From Yeguia hominis (GTDB taxonomy: Bacteria > Bacillota > Clostridia > Oscillospirales > Acutalibacteraceae), in the NCBI RefSeq assembly GCF_014384705.1, contig NZ_JACRSN010000009.1:1-64000 (forward strand): a DNA stretch of 64,000 nucleotides. Reading direction: 5' to 3'. The notes beneath the pieces were generated by a model, which saw only the letters and a list, made by a program, of their open reading frames with translations, was not told the origin of the DNA and searched no databases. This document shows, in pieces, positions 42,274-50,330 of the stretch. A program made the translations under genes and the position numbers. Position 1 is the stretch's first letter. Each line of letters opens with the position of its first letter.

Positions 42274-43071
42274 TTACAGCAGTTTTTCTGCAGTGAACCG
42301 GTGGGGCAGAGAAACCAGCAAAACAAAATCCAGACACAGCAAAAAGAGCGAAAGGAACAGCAAAACAATAGGATTCAGCTGATAAAGTCCGGCAAAGGGA
42401 AGCGTATACATGAAAACGACCGGAAACATCAAAAACGAAGAAGTGCGGAACGCCTGATCATGACGCTGTTCGTGTCCGGAAAAATACAGGACACACAGCG
42501 CGCTTAGCAGAGCAAACAGCGGGGCAAGCAGAAATAGGGTAATCAGCCATTCGGCATTGAGAAAAAACGGAATTTTTAACAGAATGTCCCCGACAGAAGC
42601 CGCAACGGTAAAGAGGATAAAAGAAAGTACCGTAACAAGCAGCGAGAGCATCATGCAGCCGGATAATTTAATGCGCGCGAGCCGCTTGGGAGAAAGCGGC
42701 GTTAAAAGAAGCGTTTCGATGGTGCCGCGTTCCCGCTCACCGACAAAACAGCTGGAGGTGGTTACCGCAGAGATGATGATGGGGACAGAGAGAAAGAGCA
42801 TCGGGCAGATCCGATCGGTGACAAGACAGAAGAGACCTTCCCGGATCCCATATTCAAAATCAGAAACCGGAATCAGAGACAAAAGCCGGACGGCGCTTTC
42901 CGCTCCGCCAATTGGGATCAGAAGAATAACCAGCAAAAAGATCACAGGCAGGATGACAGAAACCAGCAGCGGCAGAACAATCAAAAGAAGCCGAATTCCG
43001 CGTAAACTCCAGATTTCATAGAAGTCTTTTTTGAGCAAGGCGGTATCCGCGCGAGGAAAACGACGGTTCAT
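42274..43071 (-). CDS. ABC-2 type transporter permease
   Basis: The 265-residue protein has six hydrophobic helices and the SCFVGERERGTIETLLLTPLS motif typical of ABC-2/NatB-type permeases. The start overlaps the ATPase stop (ATGA at 43068-43071). It forms a two-gene exporter with the upstream ATPase. The substrate is unknown. The permease motifs look intact even though the partner ATPase has altered motifs. Confidence 0.85.
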   Translation of the reverse strand: MNRRFPRADTALLKKDFYEIWSLRGIRLLLIVLPLLVSVILPVIFLLVILLIPIGGAESAVRLLSLIPVSDFEYGIREGLFCLVTDRICPMLFLSVPIIISAVTTSSCFVGERERGTIETLLLTPLSPKRLARIKLSGCMMLSLLVTVLSFILFTVAASVGDILLKIPFFLNAEWLITLFLLAPLFALLSALCVLYFSGHEQRHDQAFRTSSFLMFPVVFMYTLPFAGLYQLNPIVLLFLSLFLLCLDFVLLVSLPHRFTAEKLL

Positions 43072-43970
43072 AAGAGAGCCTCCTTTGGCTGGGTATGTGC
43101 AGAAAAGATTTCGGATAGAGACGGCCGGACAATCCGTGCCTCAAAAACCGGCTTCCCGGATTCTAAAAGCTGTTTGATGAGAAGCGGCATTTCCGATTCA
43201 GAGGGAATCGGGCGGCTTAGCCATCCGTCCTGCGGCGCTTGACTGTCGGAAGGCTCCGGCACCGTGCGGATTTCTGCGGACAGGGAAAGTCCGGCGGCGC
43301 GCCATAAGGCTTCATAGGTGCCCTGGGCTGTCATGGTTCCGCGTTGCAAAATTCCATATGCCGTACAAATGGACTGTGCTTGTCCGAGCATGTTGGCAGA
43401 GAGAAAGATCGTCATTCCTTCTTCCCGGTTGAGCGATGCAAGCAAAGCAGTGATGCGCTCGGCGGACTCAATGTCGATGGCATCTGCGGGCTCGTCCCGA
43501 AACAGAATTTTAGGACGGTGCAAAACCGCACGGGCCAGTGAGAGGCGTTCCTTCGCACCGGGCGAATAGGCGGAAACGAGGGTGTCCCGAAGATCCCAGA
43601 GATCCAGTTCTTTCATGAGATAGGTTGCCCGTTCCCGTGCATCCGCCGGGGAAATCTGGTAAAAGCTGGAGAAAAAGAGCAGGTTGTCCAGTCCGCTCAT
43701 CTGTCCGTATAGATTGGCGCTTGCAGATGTAACGCCGCAGAGTGTATGAAGCTTTCCGGTTTCCTTTTGCGGGGAAAGCTGCAAAACCGTAGCGCGCCCC
43801 TGCGTTGGCGGCAGAAGACCGCACAAAATACGGATGAGCGTGGTTCGGCCAGACTGTTTGGTTCCTAAAAGGCCGAAAATTGCGCCTTCCGGGACAGAAA
43901 GGTCGACTGTATGCAGGGCAGTGCGTTTTCCGTATATTTTAGAAAGGTCAATCGTGGTGACAGCGTCCAT
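43068..43970 (-). CDS. ABC transporter ATP-binding protein with degenerate motifs
   Basis: The start at 43970 (MDAVTTIDLSKIYG) follows GAAAGGGAG. The 300-residue protein has the NatA-like ATPase layout, but key residues differ. The Walker A loop reads GTKQSGRTT, with Arg replacing the catalytic Lys. The signature region reads YSPGAKERLSLA in place of LSGGQ. The switch His in the H-loop reads SANML, with Asn in its place. Walker B keeps FRDEP with the catalytic Glu. It is likely impaired or non-hydrolytic. Confidence 0.85.
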   Translation of the reverse strand: MDAVTTIDLSKIYGKRTALHTVDLSVPEGAIFGLLGTKQSGRTTLIRILCGLLPPTQGRATVLQLSPQKETGKLHTLCGVTSASANLYGQMSGLDNLLFFSSFYQISPADARERATYLMKELDLWDLRDTLVSAYSPGAKERLSLARAVLHRPKILFRDEPADAIDIESAERITALLASLNREEGMTIFLSANMLGQAQSICTAYGILQRGTMTAQGTYEALWRAAGLSLSAEIRTVPEPSDSQAPQDGWLSRPIPSESEMPLLIKQLLESGKPVFEARIVRPSLSEIFSAHTQPKEALL

Positions 43971-44110
43971 ATGAAATTCTCCCTTTCCGGCTGCATTTTG
44001 CGAAGTTGGGGCGCAATAGGCTGTGCGTTCGATCGGGATCCAATTCCTTCCCCAATAGAAAATGGCATCGCGAGATGGCTCACATGTTTTTATGCTTTTT
44101 GGAGTATGTT

Positions 44111-44313
44111 GCCTATGGCAAAATGTTCTCAAGGAAACAAAGCGGAGACTTTGTTTTAAGGCGGAGAAAGCCGCCGGTTATGCGAAAGCATAACGCCCTT
44201 GAGGGTTATTATGCCTATGGCAAAATGTTCTCAAGGAAACAAAGCGGAGACTTTGTTTTAAGGCGGCGAAAGCCGCCGGTTATGCGAAAGCATAACGCCC
44301 TTGAGGTTATTAT
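44111..44313 (+). repeat. Two tandem copies of a 102-bp highly structured repeat
   Basis: Copy 1 spans 44111-44212 and copy 2 spans 44213-44313 (one G fewer). They differ by one other substitution. Each copy can fold on the plus strand into a closed multi-branch RNA. Stem CTCAAGG/CCTTGAG encloses three hairpins: AAACAAAG/CTTTGTTT, GGCGGC-GAAA-GCCGCC, and GTTATGC-GAAA-GCATAAC. Two loops are GAAA tetraloops. In copy 1 the second hairpin has an A in place of C, shortening it by one pair. No protein is predicted. Its function is unknown. Confidence 0.9.
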
Positions 44314-44364
44314 AACATGTTTTTTCCCATTCGCACACCAAAAGAAAAATTCTTCCCAGTCTAT

Positions 44365-44401
44365 AAAAAAGCAGGCTGTTTCCCAAAATAGAAACAGCCT
44401 G
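44365..44401 (-). terminator. Terminator after the chimeric remnant
   Basis: CAGGCTGTTTC (44372-44382) pairs with GAAACAGCCTG (44391-44401), followed on the minus strand by CTTTTTTATA. Confidence 0.85.
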
Positions 44402-44409
44402 TATAGCGA

Positions 44410-44830
44410 TTATTCGAGATTTAGGTGCCGGGAGAGCATGCGGTGCGTGACCACATAATAAATCACGCCGAGAAGAACGTGATAGAGAATGATTGTGAGC
44501 AGGACAAGCTGTGCGGAGAGCAGCCCGCTTTCGTGCAGAAAAGCCTTCCATGTGTCCGGGAAAATCCGATTTGCACCGAACAATGCAACAGAGGCAAGCG
44601 CGCTTTCCACAAGACGCAGCCCCAAAAACACGCCGATGCCGAGGAGAATCTTGGATTTTCCGCAGCTTGGTTTCTGCCCGAAGCCCACCCCAGCTTTGTA
44701 TGCGATATCGGCTAAGGCCGTATTCTTGGCTGATTTCCCTTTGACTTCTGCCTGCCGCCAGCTGTTCCCTGATTTCATCTTTCATGCTTGCCGGATGTCG
44801 TTTCATTCCTTTTTCCGGACATAACAACAT
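44410..44830 (-). pseudogene. Chimeric remnant: transposase-type HTH joined to an ABC-permease tail
   Basis: On the minus strand, the first ~45 residues of one frame (MKDEIREQLAAGRSQREISQ, then EYGLSRYRIQSW) look like an IS3-type transposase helix-turn-helix. A different frame then encodes a 78-residue membrane tail ending YYVVTHRMLSRHLNLE, which resembles the C-terminus of an ABC-2 permease. The frames switch near 44660. This looks like an insertion element fused to a truncated transporter gene, not a functional protein. The tail is read by inference. Confidence 0.5.
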
Positions 44831-44832
44831 CC

Positions 44833-44872
44833 CCCTGATGTAGCTCTGTTTTCCTACATCAGGGAGCTTTTT
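44833..44872 (+). terminator. Hairpin with T run (terminator or IS end)
   Basis: CCCTGATGTAG (44833-44843) pairs with CTACATCAGGG (44854-44864), followed on the plus strand by AGCTTTTT. No plus-strand gene lies upstream to need it, so it may be a leftover end of the inserted element. Confidence 0.5.
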
Positions 44873-44947
44873 GCCTATTGTCCGTTTTTACTGGTTCGGT
44901 TCATCTCTCCGTGCTTTTTGATGGGACAAAATATGAATATTTGTTTT

Positions 44948-45559
44948 TTAGCGGTTGTTATTGACCGCGGAGGTTCCCTTTTCGACAAGATAGGTTGCCT
45001 CGAGATCCGCAAGATGAAGCTTGACGGCCAGCGGAAAACGCTCATACGCGTGGCTCATGGCAAAACCGCCTCCCCGGACGGAATCGTCGAATCCGCCCAT
45101 ATGCCAACGAATCGCCATGGCTTCTTCGAGTTTTAGCCGCATTTTCCGTTCAATCAGGAATACGGACTTTTCTCCATGGCCATAGGGGAAGGAATCGTCA
45201 ACGGCGAAAAAGGGTTTCTTTTCCCATTGGCCGGTTTCGTCGTTTTTGACATTGCGTGTGGAAACCTTATAATATTGCGCTTTACACAGATCGTGCAGCA
45301 GCGCGCACACCGCAAAGCTTTCCTCGTTGTCAATGCCTTCTTCAAAATACCGTGCCCGCAAAACCTGATAGACGTTTACGCTGTGCATGACCAGTCCGGC
45401 GTCACAGGCGCAGTGGAACCGTGTGCTGGCAGGCGCAGTGAAGAAGTCGGTGGAGCTGATCCACTGCAGAAGCTTATCTGCACCGGGCCGGGTAATTTGT
45501 GTTTGGAAAATCTGCTCAAATTGTTCTCGGGCGTTTTGCGCCGAAACGGATTCCGTCAT
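44948..45559 (-). CDS. HD domain metal-dependent phosphohydrolase
   Basis: The start at 45559 (MTESVSAQNA) overlaps the CYTH stop as ATGA and has AAGGA 10 bases upstream; an ATG seven codons earlier is weaker. The 203-residue protein has HD-domain metal ligands: His in GLVMHSVNV, the LLHDLCK pair (HD) and GHGEK, and IRWHMGG near the end. HD proteins hydrolyse nucleotides or phosphate esters. It is the third gene of a galE-CYTH-HD operon. Its substrate is unknown. Confidence 0.85.
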   Translation of the reverse strand: MTESVSAQNAREQFEQIFQTQITRPGADKLLQWISSTDFFTAPASTRFHCACDAGLVMHSVNVYQVLRARYFEEGIDNEESFAVCALLHDLCKAQYYKVSTRNVKNDETGQWEKKPFFAVDDSFPYGHGEKSVFLIERKMRLKLEEAMAIRWHMGGFDDSVRGGGFAMSHAYERFPLAVKLHLADLEATYLVEKGTSAVNNNR

Positions 45560-46029
45560 TGATGATTCATCCTTTCCCAAATTGCGCGCATGGTAAATGA
45601 GGGGTCCTCCGTGACTTCCTGCAGCAGACAGTCCGGCGGAGAAAACACAGCCGCTTCTTCAACGCTCTGAAATTCCACTTCGGCATACCAGAAGACCTGA
45701 TTCCCGGGCAGAAACACGCAGTTGCATTCCAGCGTATGCCCATCTGGCAGCAAATAGGTGCGAAACGCTTTCCGAAGCAATGGCTTTTTCAGGAGCGCGC
45801 AGAGTTCCTGAAAAACCTGTGCCGAAATGGCGAGTTCTGTTTCCTGGCGGACGAGCGTCCCTTCGCCTTTAAAGCAGAGCTTGTAGCTGGCATCGCCTTC
45901 GTTTGGCGTCGTTTTCCGGATCCGTACAACCGGATCGACGGCGAGATACCCCTGTTCGAGAATCGCCCGCCGTACTTCCGGAAATTGCTCCGGAAAACCG
46001 GAAATTAAAAATTTTCGCTCAATCTCCAT
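45556..46029 (-). CDS. CYTH domain protein (triphosphate tunnel enzyme family)
   Basis: The start at 46029 (MEIERKFLI) lies 6 bases after the galE stop. The 157-residue protein has the CYTH N-terminal ExExK motif EIERKF, VVRIRKT, and the acidic-basic strands YKLCFKGEG and AEVEFQS that line the tunnel. Members are inorganic or thiamine triphosphatases and adenylate cyclases; this short form resembles the bacterial YgiF/NEUTTM group. It is translationally linked to the HD gene by ATGA overlap. Confidence 0.85.
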   Translation of the reverse strand: MEIERKFLISGFPEQFPEVRRAILEQGYLAVDPVVRIRKTTPNEGDASYKLCFKGEGTLVRQETELAISAQVFQELCALLKKPLLRKAFRTYLLPDGHTLECNCVFLPGNQVFWYAEVEFQSVEEAAVFSPPDCLLQEVTEDPSFTMRAIWERMNHQ

Positions 46030-46034
46030 GGGCG

Positions 46035-47051
46035 TCAGGCATCGTAGCCGTGAGGGTTCTGCGTCTGCCAGCGCCAGGAATCCGCGCACATATCGTCGAG
46101 TGTTTTTTCTGCTTTCCAGCCGAGTTCTTTCGCGGCTTTGCTGCAGTCTGCGTAACACATGGGGATATCGCCGCCGCGGCGCGGCGCAATCACATAGGGG
46201 ATCGGTTTGCCGACCGCTTTTTCAAATGCGTGGACAATCTCGAGAACAGAATATCCGGTGCCGGTGCCAAGATTGTAGACGCGCAGTCCGCAGGGGGAAT
46301 CTCCGAATTGTTTGAGCGCGGCAACATGACCCTTTGCAAGGTCGACGACATGGATATAATCGCGGACACCGGTGCCGTCCGGTGTCGGATAGTCGTCACC
46401 AAACACGCTCAGCTTCTCCAGACGTCCGATGGCCACCTGTGTGATATAAGGTACCAGGTTGTTGGGAATCCCGTTCGGATCTTCGCCGATCTTTCCGCTT
46501 TCGTGTGCGCCGACAGGATTGAAATACCGCAGAAGAATGGGACTGAATTCGGCATCCGCTTTGGCGCAGTCGGTGAGAATCCGCTCAATCATCAGCTTTG
46601 TGGTGCCGTAAGGATTCGTGGCGGAAAGCGGAAAATCTTCCCGGATCGGAACGGATGCGGGGTCTCCGTAGACGGTTGCGGAGGAACTGAATACAATGTT
46701 GTGCACGCCGTGTTGTTTCATGCTTTCCAGCAAAACCAGCGTGGACACCAAATTGTTTTCATAGTACCGAAGCGGCAGCTTGACGGATTCACCGACGGCT
46801 TTTAATCCGGCAAAATGGATGACGGCATCGATGGATTCTACCTCAAAAATATGATCGACAGTGGCCTTGTCCCGCAGGTCGGTCTCATAAAACGGAACCG
46901 TTTTTCCGCTGATTTCTTCCACACGGCGAATTGCCTCTTTTTTACTGTTGCAGAGGTTATCAATGACGGCAATTTCATAGCCTGCTTTGAGCAGTTCCAC
47001 GCAGGTATGCGTGCCGATATAGCCGGCGCCGCCGGTAACCAGAATTTTCAT
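46035..47051 (-). CDS. galE: UDP-glucose 4-epimerase
   Basis: The 338-residue protein has the NAD-binding GGAGYIGTH at residues 7-15, the catalytic SSSATVYG Ser-Tyr loop, and the YxxxK motif in NPYGTTKLMIE. It interconverts UDP-glucose and UDP-galactose and is of normal length. It heads a short operon with the CYTH and HD genes. It would supply galactosyl units for surface polysaccharide or use galactose released by the glycosidases in the window. Confidence 0.95.
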   Translation of the reverse strand: MKILVTGGAGYIGTHTCVELLKAGYEIAVIDNLCNSKKEAIRRVEEISGKTVPFYETDLRDKATVDHIFEVESIDAVIHFAGLKAVGESVKLPLRYYENNLVSTLVLLESMKQHGVHNIVFSSSATVYGDPASVPIREDFPLSATNPYGTTKLMIERILTDCAKADAEFSPILLRYFNPVGAHESGKIGEDPNGIPNNLVPYITQVAIGRLEKLSVFGDDYPTPDGTGVRDYIHVVDLAKGHVAALKQFGDSPCGLRVYNLGTGTGYSVLEIVHAFEKAVGKPIPYVIAPRRGGDIPMCYADCSKAAKELGWKAEKTLDDMCADSWRWQTQNPHGYDA

Positions 47052-47155
47052 GAAGATTCATCCTTTCTTTGTATCCATTCATGCGAAAACGCATGTTTAA
47101 AACAAATTTGTTTGCAGATACTTTTTTTATTCGAAAACGCAAGGGGGATTGCGAA

Positions 47156-47593
47156 ATGAAGCGAAAAGATTTGCTTTTGCTGATTTCAGGCGGGGTCATT
47201 TATCCGACTTTGGAAATGGCCTGGCGCGGATATACACATGTTTCCATGGCGGTGGCAGGCGGCGTGTGCGTCGTTTTGATTGACCGGGTCTGCAATGGCG
47301 CGTTGCAGCGCAGCGGCCTTACCGTGCGCTGTTTTGCAGGCGGGACGATTATTACGTCGGTGGAACTGCTGGCAGGAATTGTGGTCAATTTCATTTTGAA
47401 GCTGCATGTATGGGATTATTCCCATTTACCGCTCAATATTTTCGGCCAAATTTGCCTGCCGTTTACGGCGTTGTGGATGCTCGCTTCCATTCCGGCGATG
47501 GCGCTCGGGCACTTTTTCGGAAAATCCAAGGAACTGAACCGGCCGCTGTTTCGCAGGCACACCGGACAGGCGCTTCCTATCAGACAAGCCTGA
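47156..47593 (+). CDS. Putative ABC transporter permease (CmpB-like, PF06541)
   Basis: The start at 47156 (MKRKDLLLLISG) follows AAGGGGGA. The 145-residue protein has four hydrophobic helices and the conserved YPTLEMAWRGYTHVSMAVAGG opening of this family, whose substrate is unknown. No ABC ATPase or substrate-binding gene adjoins it. It converges on a MATE gene with 17 bases between the stops. Basic residues (KSKELNRPLFRRH) form its C-terminal tail. Confidence 0.8.
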   Translation: MKRKDLLLLISGGVIYPTLEMAWRGYTHVSMAVAGGVCVVLIDRVCNGALQRSGLTVRCFAGGTIITSVELLAGIVVNFILKLHVWDYSHLPLNIFGQICLPFTALWMLASIPAMALGHFFGKSKELNRPLFRRHTGQALPIRQA

Positions 47594-47610
47594 ATGCGCA
47601 GAAACAGGTT

Positions 47611-48957
47611 TTATCGCGTGACGTTTTTAAGCCAATATTTTTTCCGGTAACGCCAGGTGGTCAGCGGCAGTTTGATGATTTCATCGCACATCAAGATGGC
47701 ATACACAACGTAGACGTTCCAGTGAAATACAAACGCTGCCAGCGCACCGAGCGGAATCGAGAAAAACCACATGGTTCCGACATCCATTGCGAGGCCGAAT
47801 TTAGTATCGCCGCCGGATCGGAAAATGCCGACGACCTGTGTGGTGTTATAGGTTTGTGCAACCACGAAGTAGGCCATGACAAACATCATAAAGGAGAGGT
47901 AATCCCGGGACTGCCCGGAAAGGTTGAGCGTCGCCATGGAAATCGGGCGCGCAATCAGGACCACTGCGGCGCCGAAAACACCTGATATCAGGGAGATCCA
48001 GATAAAGCGTTTACTGTCGCGTTCTGCACGTTCCGACTCGTTGGCGCCGATTGCTTTGCCCAGCATAATCGCCGCTGCGGCCGCAACACCGAAGCCGACG
48101 ACCTGTGCCAGCTGCCGCGCAACCTGCGCGACAGAATTGGCCGCCACGGCGGCGCTGCCCATGTGTCCGATTACAACCGAGTTCATGGAACTGCCCATGC
48201 CCCAAAACAATTCGTTAAGCATGACCGGGACGGAATATTTAAGAAAATCGTGAAAAAGAAGCGGTTCCCGGACAAAAAGGTCGGAAAACCGAACCCGAAC
48301 GACGTGATTGAACCGAAACGCATAGACCGCGACGATGAGAAATTCGATTACACGGGCAAGTGTCGTTGCGAGTGCGGCCCCCTGAACGCCCATAGCCGGA
48401 ATGCCAAGCAGCCCGAAAATGAAAATGGCATTGAGACAGATATTGACCACCAGGGAAATGGCGTAGACAACGGTGGAAATAATAACCCGTTCAATACTGC
48501 GGATGACATTGAGATAGACCTGCGTGGCGGAAGCAATGATGTAGGAAAGGGAAACCAGACGCAGATATTGCACGCCGGACTCGATGACTTCGGTTTCGTT
48601 CGAAAAGATCCGCATGGTCTGATAGGGGAAAAGCTGCACCGCTACGGTGAACAGAAGCGCAGCAAGAATTGCAAAGCGCATCGTAATGCCCATGACTTTT
48701 TCAATCGTGCGGGTATCCTTTTTTCCCCAGTACTGCGCGGTCAGGACCACCGCGCCGGAGGTCATGCCGAAAATCAGGAGCATCATGATAAACTGCACCT
48801 GTCCGGCAAGAGAAGCGCCGGAGAGTGCCGTCTCGCCGACAAGACCCAGCATCACGACGTCCGCCGCCGAGACGCCAACGTTAATGAGGTTTTGCAGCGC
48901 AATCGGGATGATTAGGGCAAAGACCGATTTATAAAACAGTTTGCTTTCCGTTTTCAA
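47611..48957 (-). CDS. MATE family efflux transporter
   Basis: The start is TTG at 48957 (MKTESKLFYK) ten bases after AGGAGG. The 448-residue protein has twelve helices and the two-fold MATE repeat, with LINVGVSAADVVMLG at its start. It is similar in layout to the MATE at 14.4-15.8 kb, so the genome carries at least two paralogues. It is the last gene of a pcrA-pyrB-pyrI-MATE run. Its substrate is unknown. Confidence 0.9.
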   Translation of the reverse strand: MKTESKLFYKSVFALIIPIALQNLINVGVSAADVVMLGLVGETALSGASLAGQVQFIMMLLIFGMTSGAVVLTAQYWGKKDTRTIEKVMGITMRFAILAALLFTVAVQLFPYQTMRIFSNETEVIESGVQYLRLVSLSYIIASATQVYLNVIRSIERVIISTVVYAISLVVNICLNAIFIFGLLGIPAMGVQGAALATTLARVIEFLIVAVYAFRFNHVVRVRFSDLFVREPLLFHDFLKYSVPVMLNELFWGMGSSMNSVVIGHMGSAAVAANSVAQVARQLAQVVGFGVAAAAAIMLGKAIGANESERAERDSKRFIWISLISGVFGAAVVLIARPISMATLNLSGQSRDYLSFMMFVMAYFVVAQTYNTTQVVGIFRSGGDTKFGLAMDVGTMWFFSIPLGALAAFVFHWNVYVVYAILMCDEIIKLPLTTWRYRKKYWLKNVTR

Positions 48958-48977
48958 GTAAAATCAGGCCTCCTAGA

Positions 48978-49397
48978 TTATTTGTATTTTTGTTCGCAGT
49001 AGATACAGCGGTAGCTCCGGTTATCTTCTCCGCACAGGCGGAAAATCTGATCGATACCGGGTTCTGCAGAGGTGATGCAGCGCGGGTTTTTGCAGCGGAT
49101 CACATTTTTCAGACGTTTTGGCAGCACCAGCTTTTTCTTTTCTGCAATGCGTCCGTTTTGGATGACGTCGACCGTGACATTATGATCCACATAGCCGAGA
49201 ATGTCAAGATCGAGGTCGATAATGCCATCGATCTTAATGATGTCCTTGCGGCCGTATTTGGTGCTTTTGGCGTTCTGGATGACGGCGACACAGCAGTCAA
49301 GCTGGTCAAGGTGCAAAAGTTTATAGATCTGCATGCCGCTGCCGGCTGCGATATGATCGATTACAATCCCGTTTTCCAGGCTGTCGATGTTCAGCAT
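48978..49397 (-). CDS. pyrI: Aspartate carbamoyltransferase regulatory subunit
   Basis: The start at 49397 (MLNIDSLENGIVID) overlaps pyrB by seven bases. The 139-residue protein has an N-terminal allosteric nucleotide-binding domain and a C-terminal zinc domain with Cys pairs in RCKNPRCI and RCIYCEQ. PyrI with PyrB forms the allosteric ATCase that commits carbamoyl phosphate to pyrimidines. A separate regulatory subunit is typical of Clostridia and proteobacterial types. Confidence 0.95.
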   Translation of the reverse strand: MLNIDSLENGIVIDHIAAGSGMQIYKLLHLDQLDCCVAVIQNAKSTKYGRKDIIKIDGIIDLDLDILGYVDHNVTVDVIQNGRIAEKKKLVLPKRLKNVIRCKNPRCITSAEPGIDQIFRLCGEDNRSYRCIYCEQKYK

Positions 49398-50311
49398 GGT
49401 TCCACCTCCAGAAGTTTTAAGATCAGCGCCATCCGGACATAGACGCCGTTTTGGACCTGCTCGAAATATGCGGCGCGCGGATCGTCGTCCACTTCGGGCG
49501 CAATTTCGTTGACACGCGGCAGCGGATGCAGGACACACAGGTCAGGCTTTGCGAACGCCATTTTTCGCTTGTCGAGAATGTAGCTGTCCTTTAAGCGGAT
49601 GTAATCCTCTTCGTTAAAAAAGCGTTCACGCTGCACGCGGGTCATATAGAGAATATCGAGCTGCGGCATAACTTCTTCGATGGTGGCGGCCTCCTGGTAG
49701 GGAAGACCCTTCTTGACGATCGCTTCCTGCAGGACATAGCCGGGCAGACGCAGCTCTTTCGGGGAAATCAGCACAAAGCGGATTCCCGTGTAACGGGAAA
49801 GCGACATGATCAGCGAGTGGACGGTGCGTCCGAATTTCAGATCGCCGCACAGGCCGACCGTAATTCCGCTGAGACTTCCTTTTTTGGCACGGATGGTCAT
49901 CAGATCTGTGAGCGTCTGCGTCGGATGCTGATGGCCGCCGTCCCCGGCGTTAATGACCGGGATTTTCGAATAGAGAGAGGCCACGAGCGGCGCGCCTTCC
50001 TTCGGGTGGCGCATGGCGCAGATGTCCGCATAACAGGAAATGACGCGGATGGTATCGGCGACGCTTTCACCTTTGGAGGCGCTGCTGGTATCGGCCGAAG
50101 CAAACCCGAGGACACTGCCGCCAAGATTCAGCATTGCGGCCTCAAAGCTCAGACGGGTGCGGGTGCTGGGTTCATAAAACAGCGTTGCGAGCTTTTTTCC
50201 TACGCAGCAGGATGCATATGCTTTTGGGTTTGCGGCGATATCGTCTGCGCGGTCGAGCAGTGCTTCGGTTTCCTCGACAGAGAAGTCGAGCGGGGTAATC
50301 AGATGTCGCAT
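49391..50311 (-). CDS. pyrB: Aspartate carbamoyltransferase catalytic subunit
   Basis: The 306-residue protein has the carbamoyl-phosphate-binding EPSTRTRLSFE and the aspartate-binding LHPLPRVNEI. It makes N-carbamoyl-L-aspartate, the first committed pyrimidine step. It is followed by pyrI and lies 19 bases after pcrA. No pyr attenuator or PyrR box is visible in the short gap, so its transcription seems to come through from pcrA. Confidence 0.96.
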   Translation of the reverse strand: MRHLITPLDFSVEETEALLDRADDIAANPKAYASCCVGKKLATLFYEPSTRTRLSFEAAMLNLGGSVLGFASADTSSASKGESVADTIRVISCYADICAMRHPKEGAPLVASLYSKIPVINAGDGGHQHPTQTLTDLMTIRAKKGSLSGITVGLCGDLKFGRTVHSLIMSLSRYTGIRFVLISPKELRLPGYVLQEAIVKKGLPYQEAATIEEVMPQLDILYMTRVQRERFFNEEDYIRLKDSYILDKRKMAFAKPDLCVLHPLPRVNEIAPEVDDDPRAAYFEQVQNGVYVRMALILKLLEVEPC

Positions 50312-50330
50312 CGGGAGTCCTCCTTGCCGG

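Noticed and set aside
44006..44458. A 150-codon plus-strand frame across the tandem repeats
   Set aside because: It translates the repeats twice, but the sequence conservation is in RNA stems (self-complementary arms), there is no ribosome binding site, and copy 2 lacks one base.
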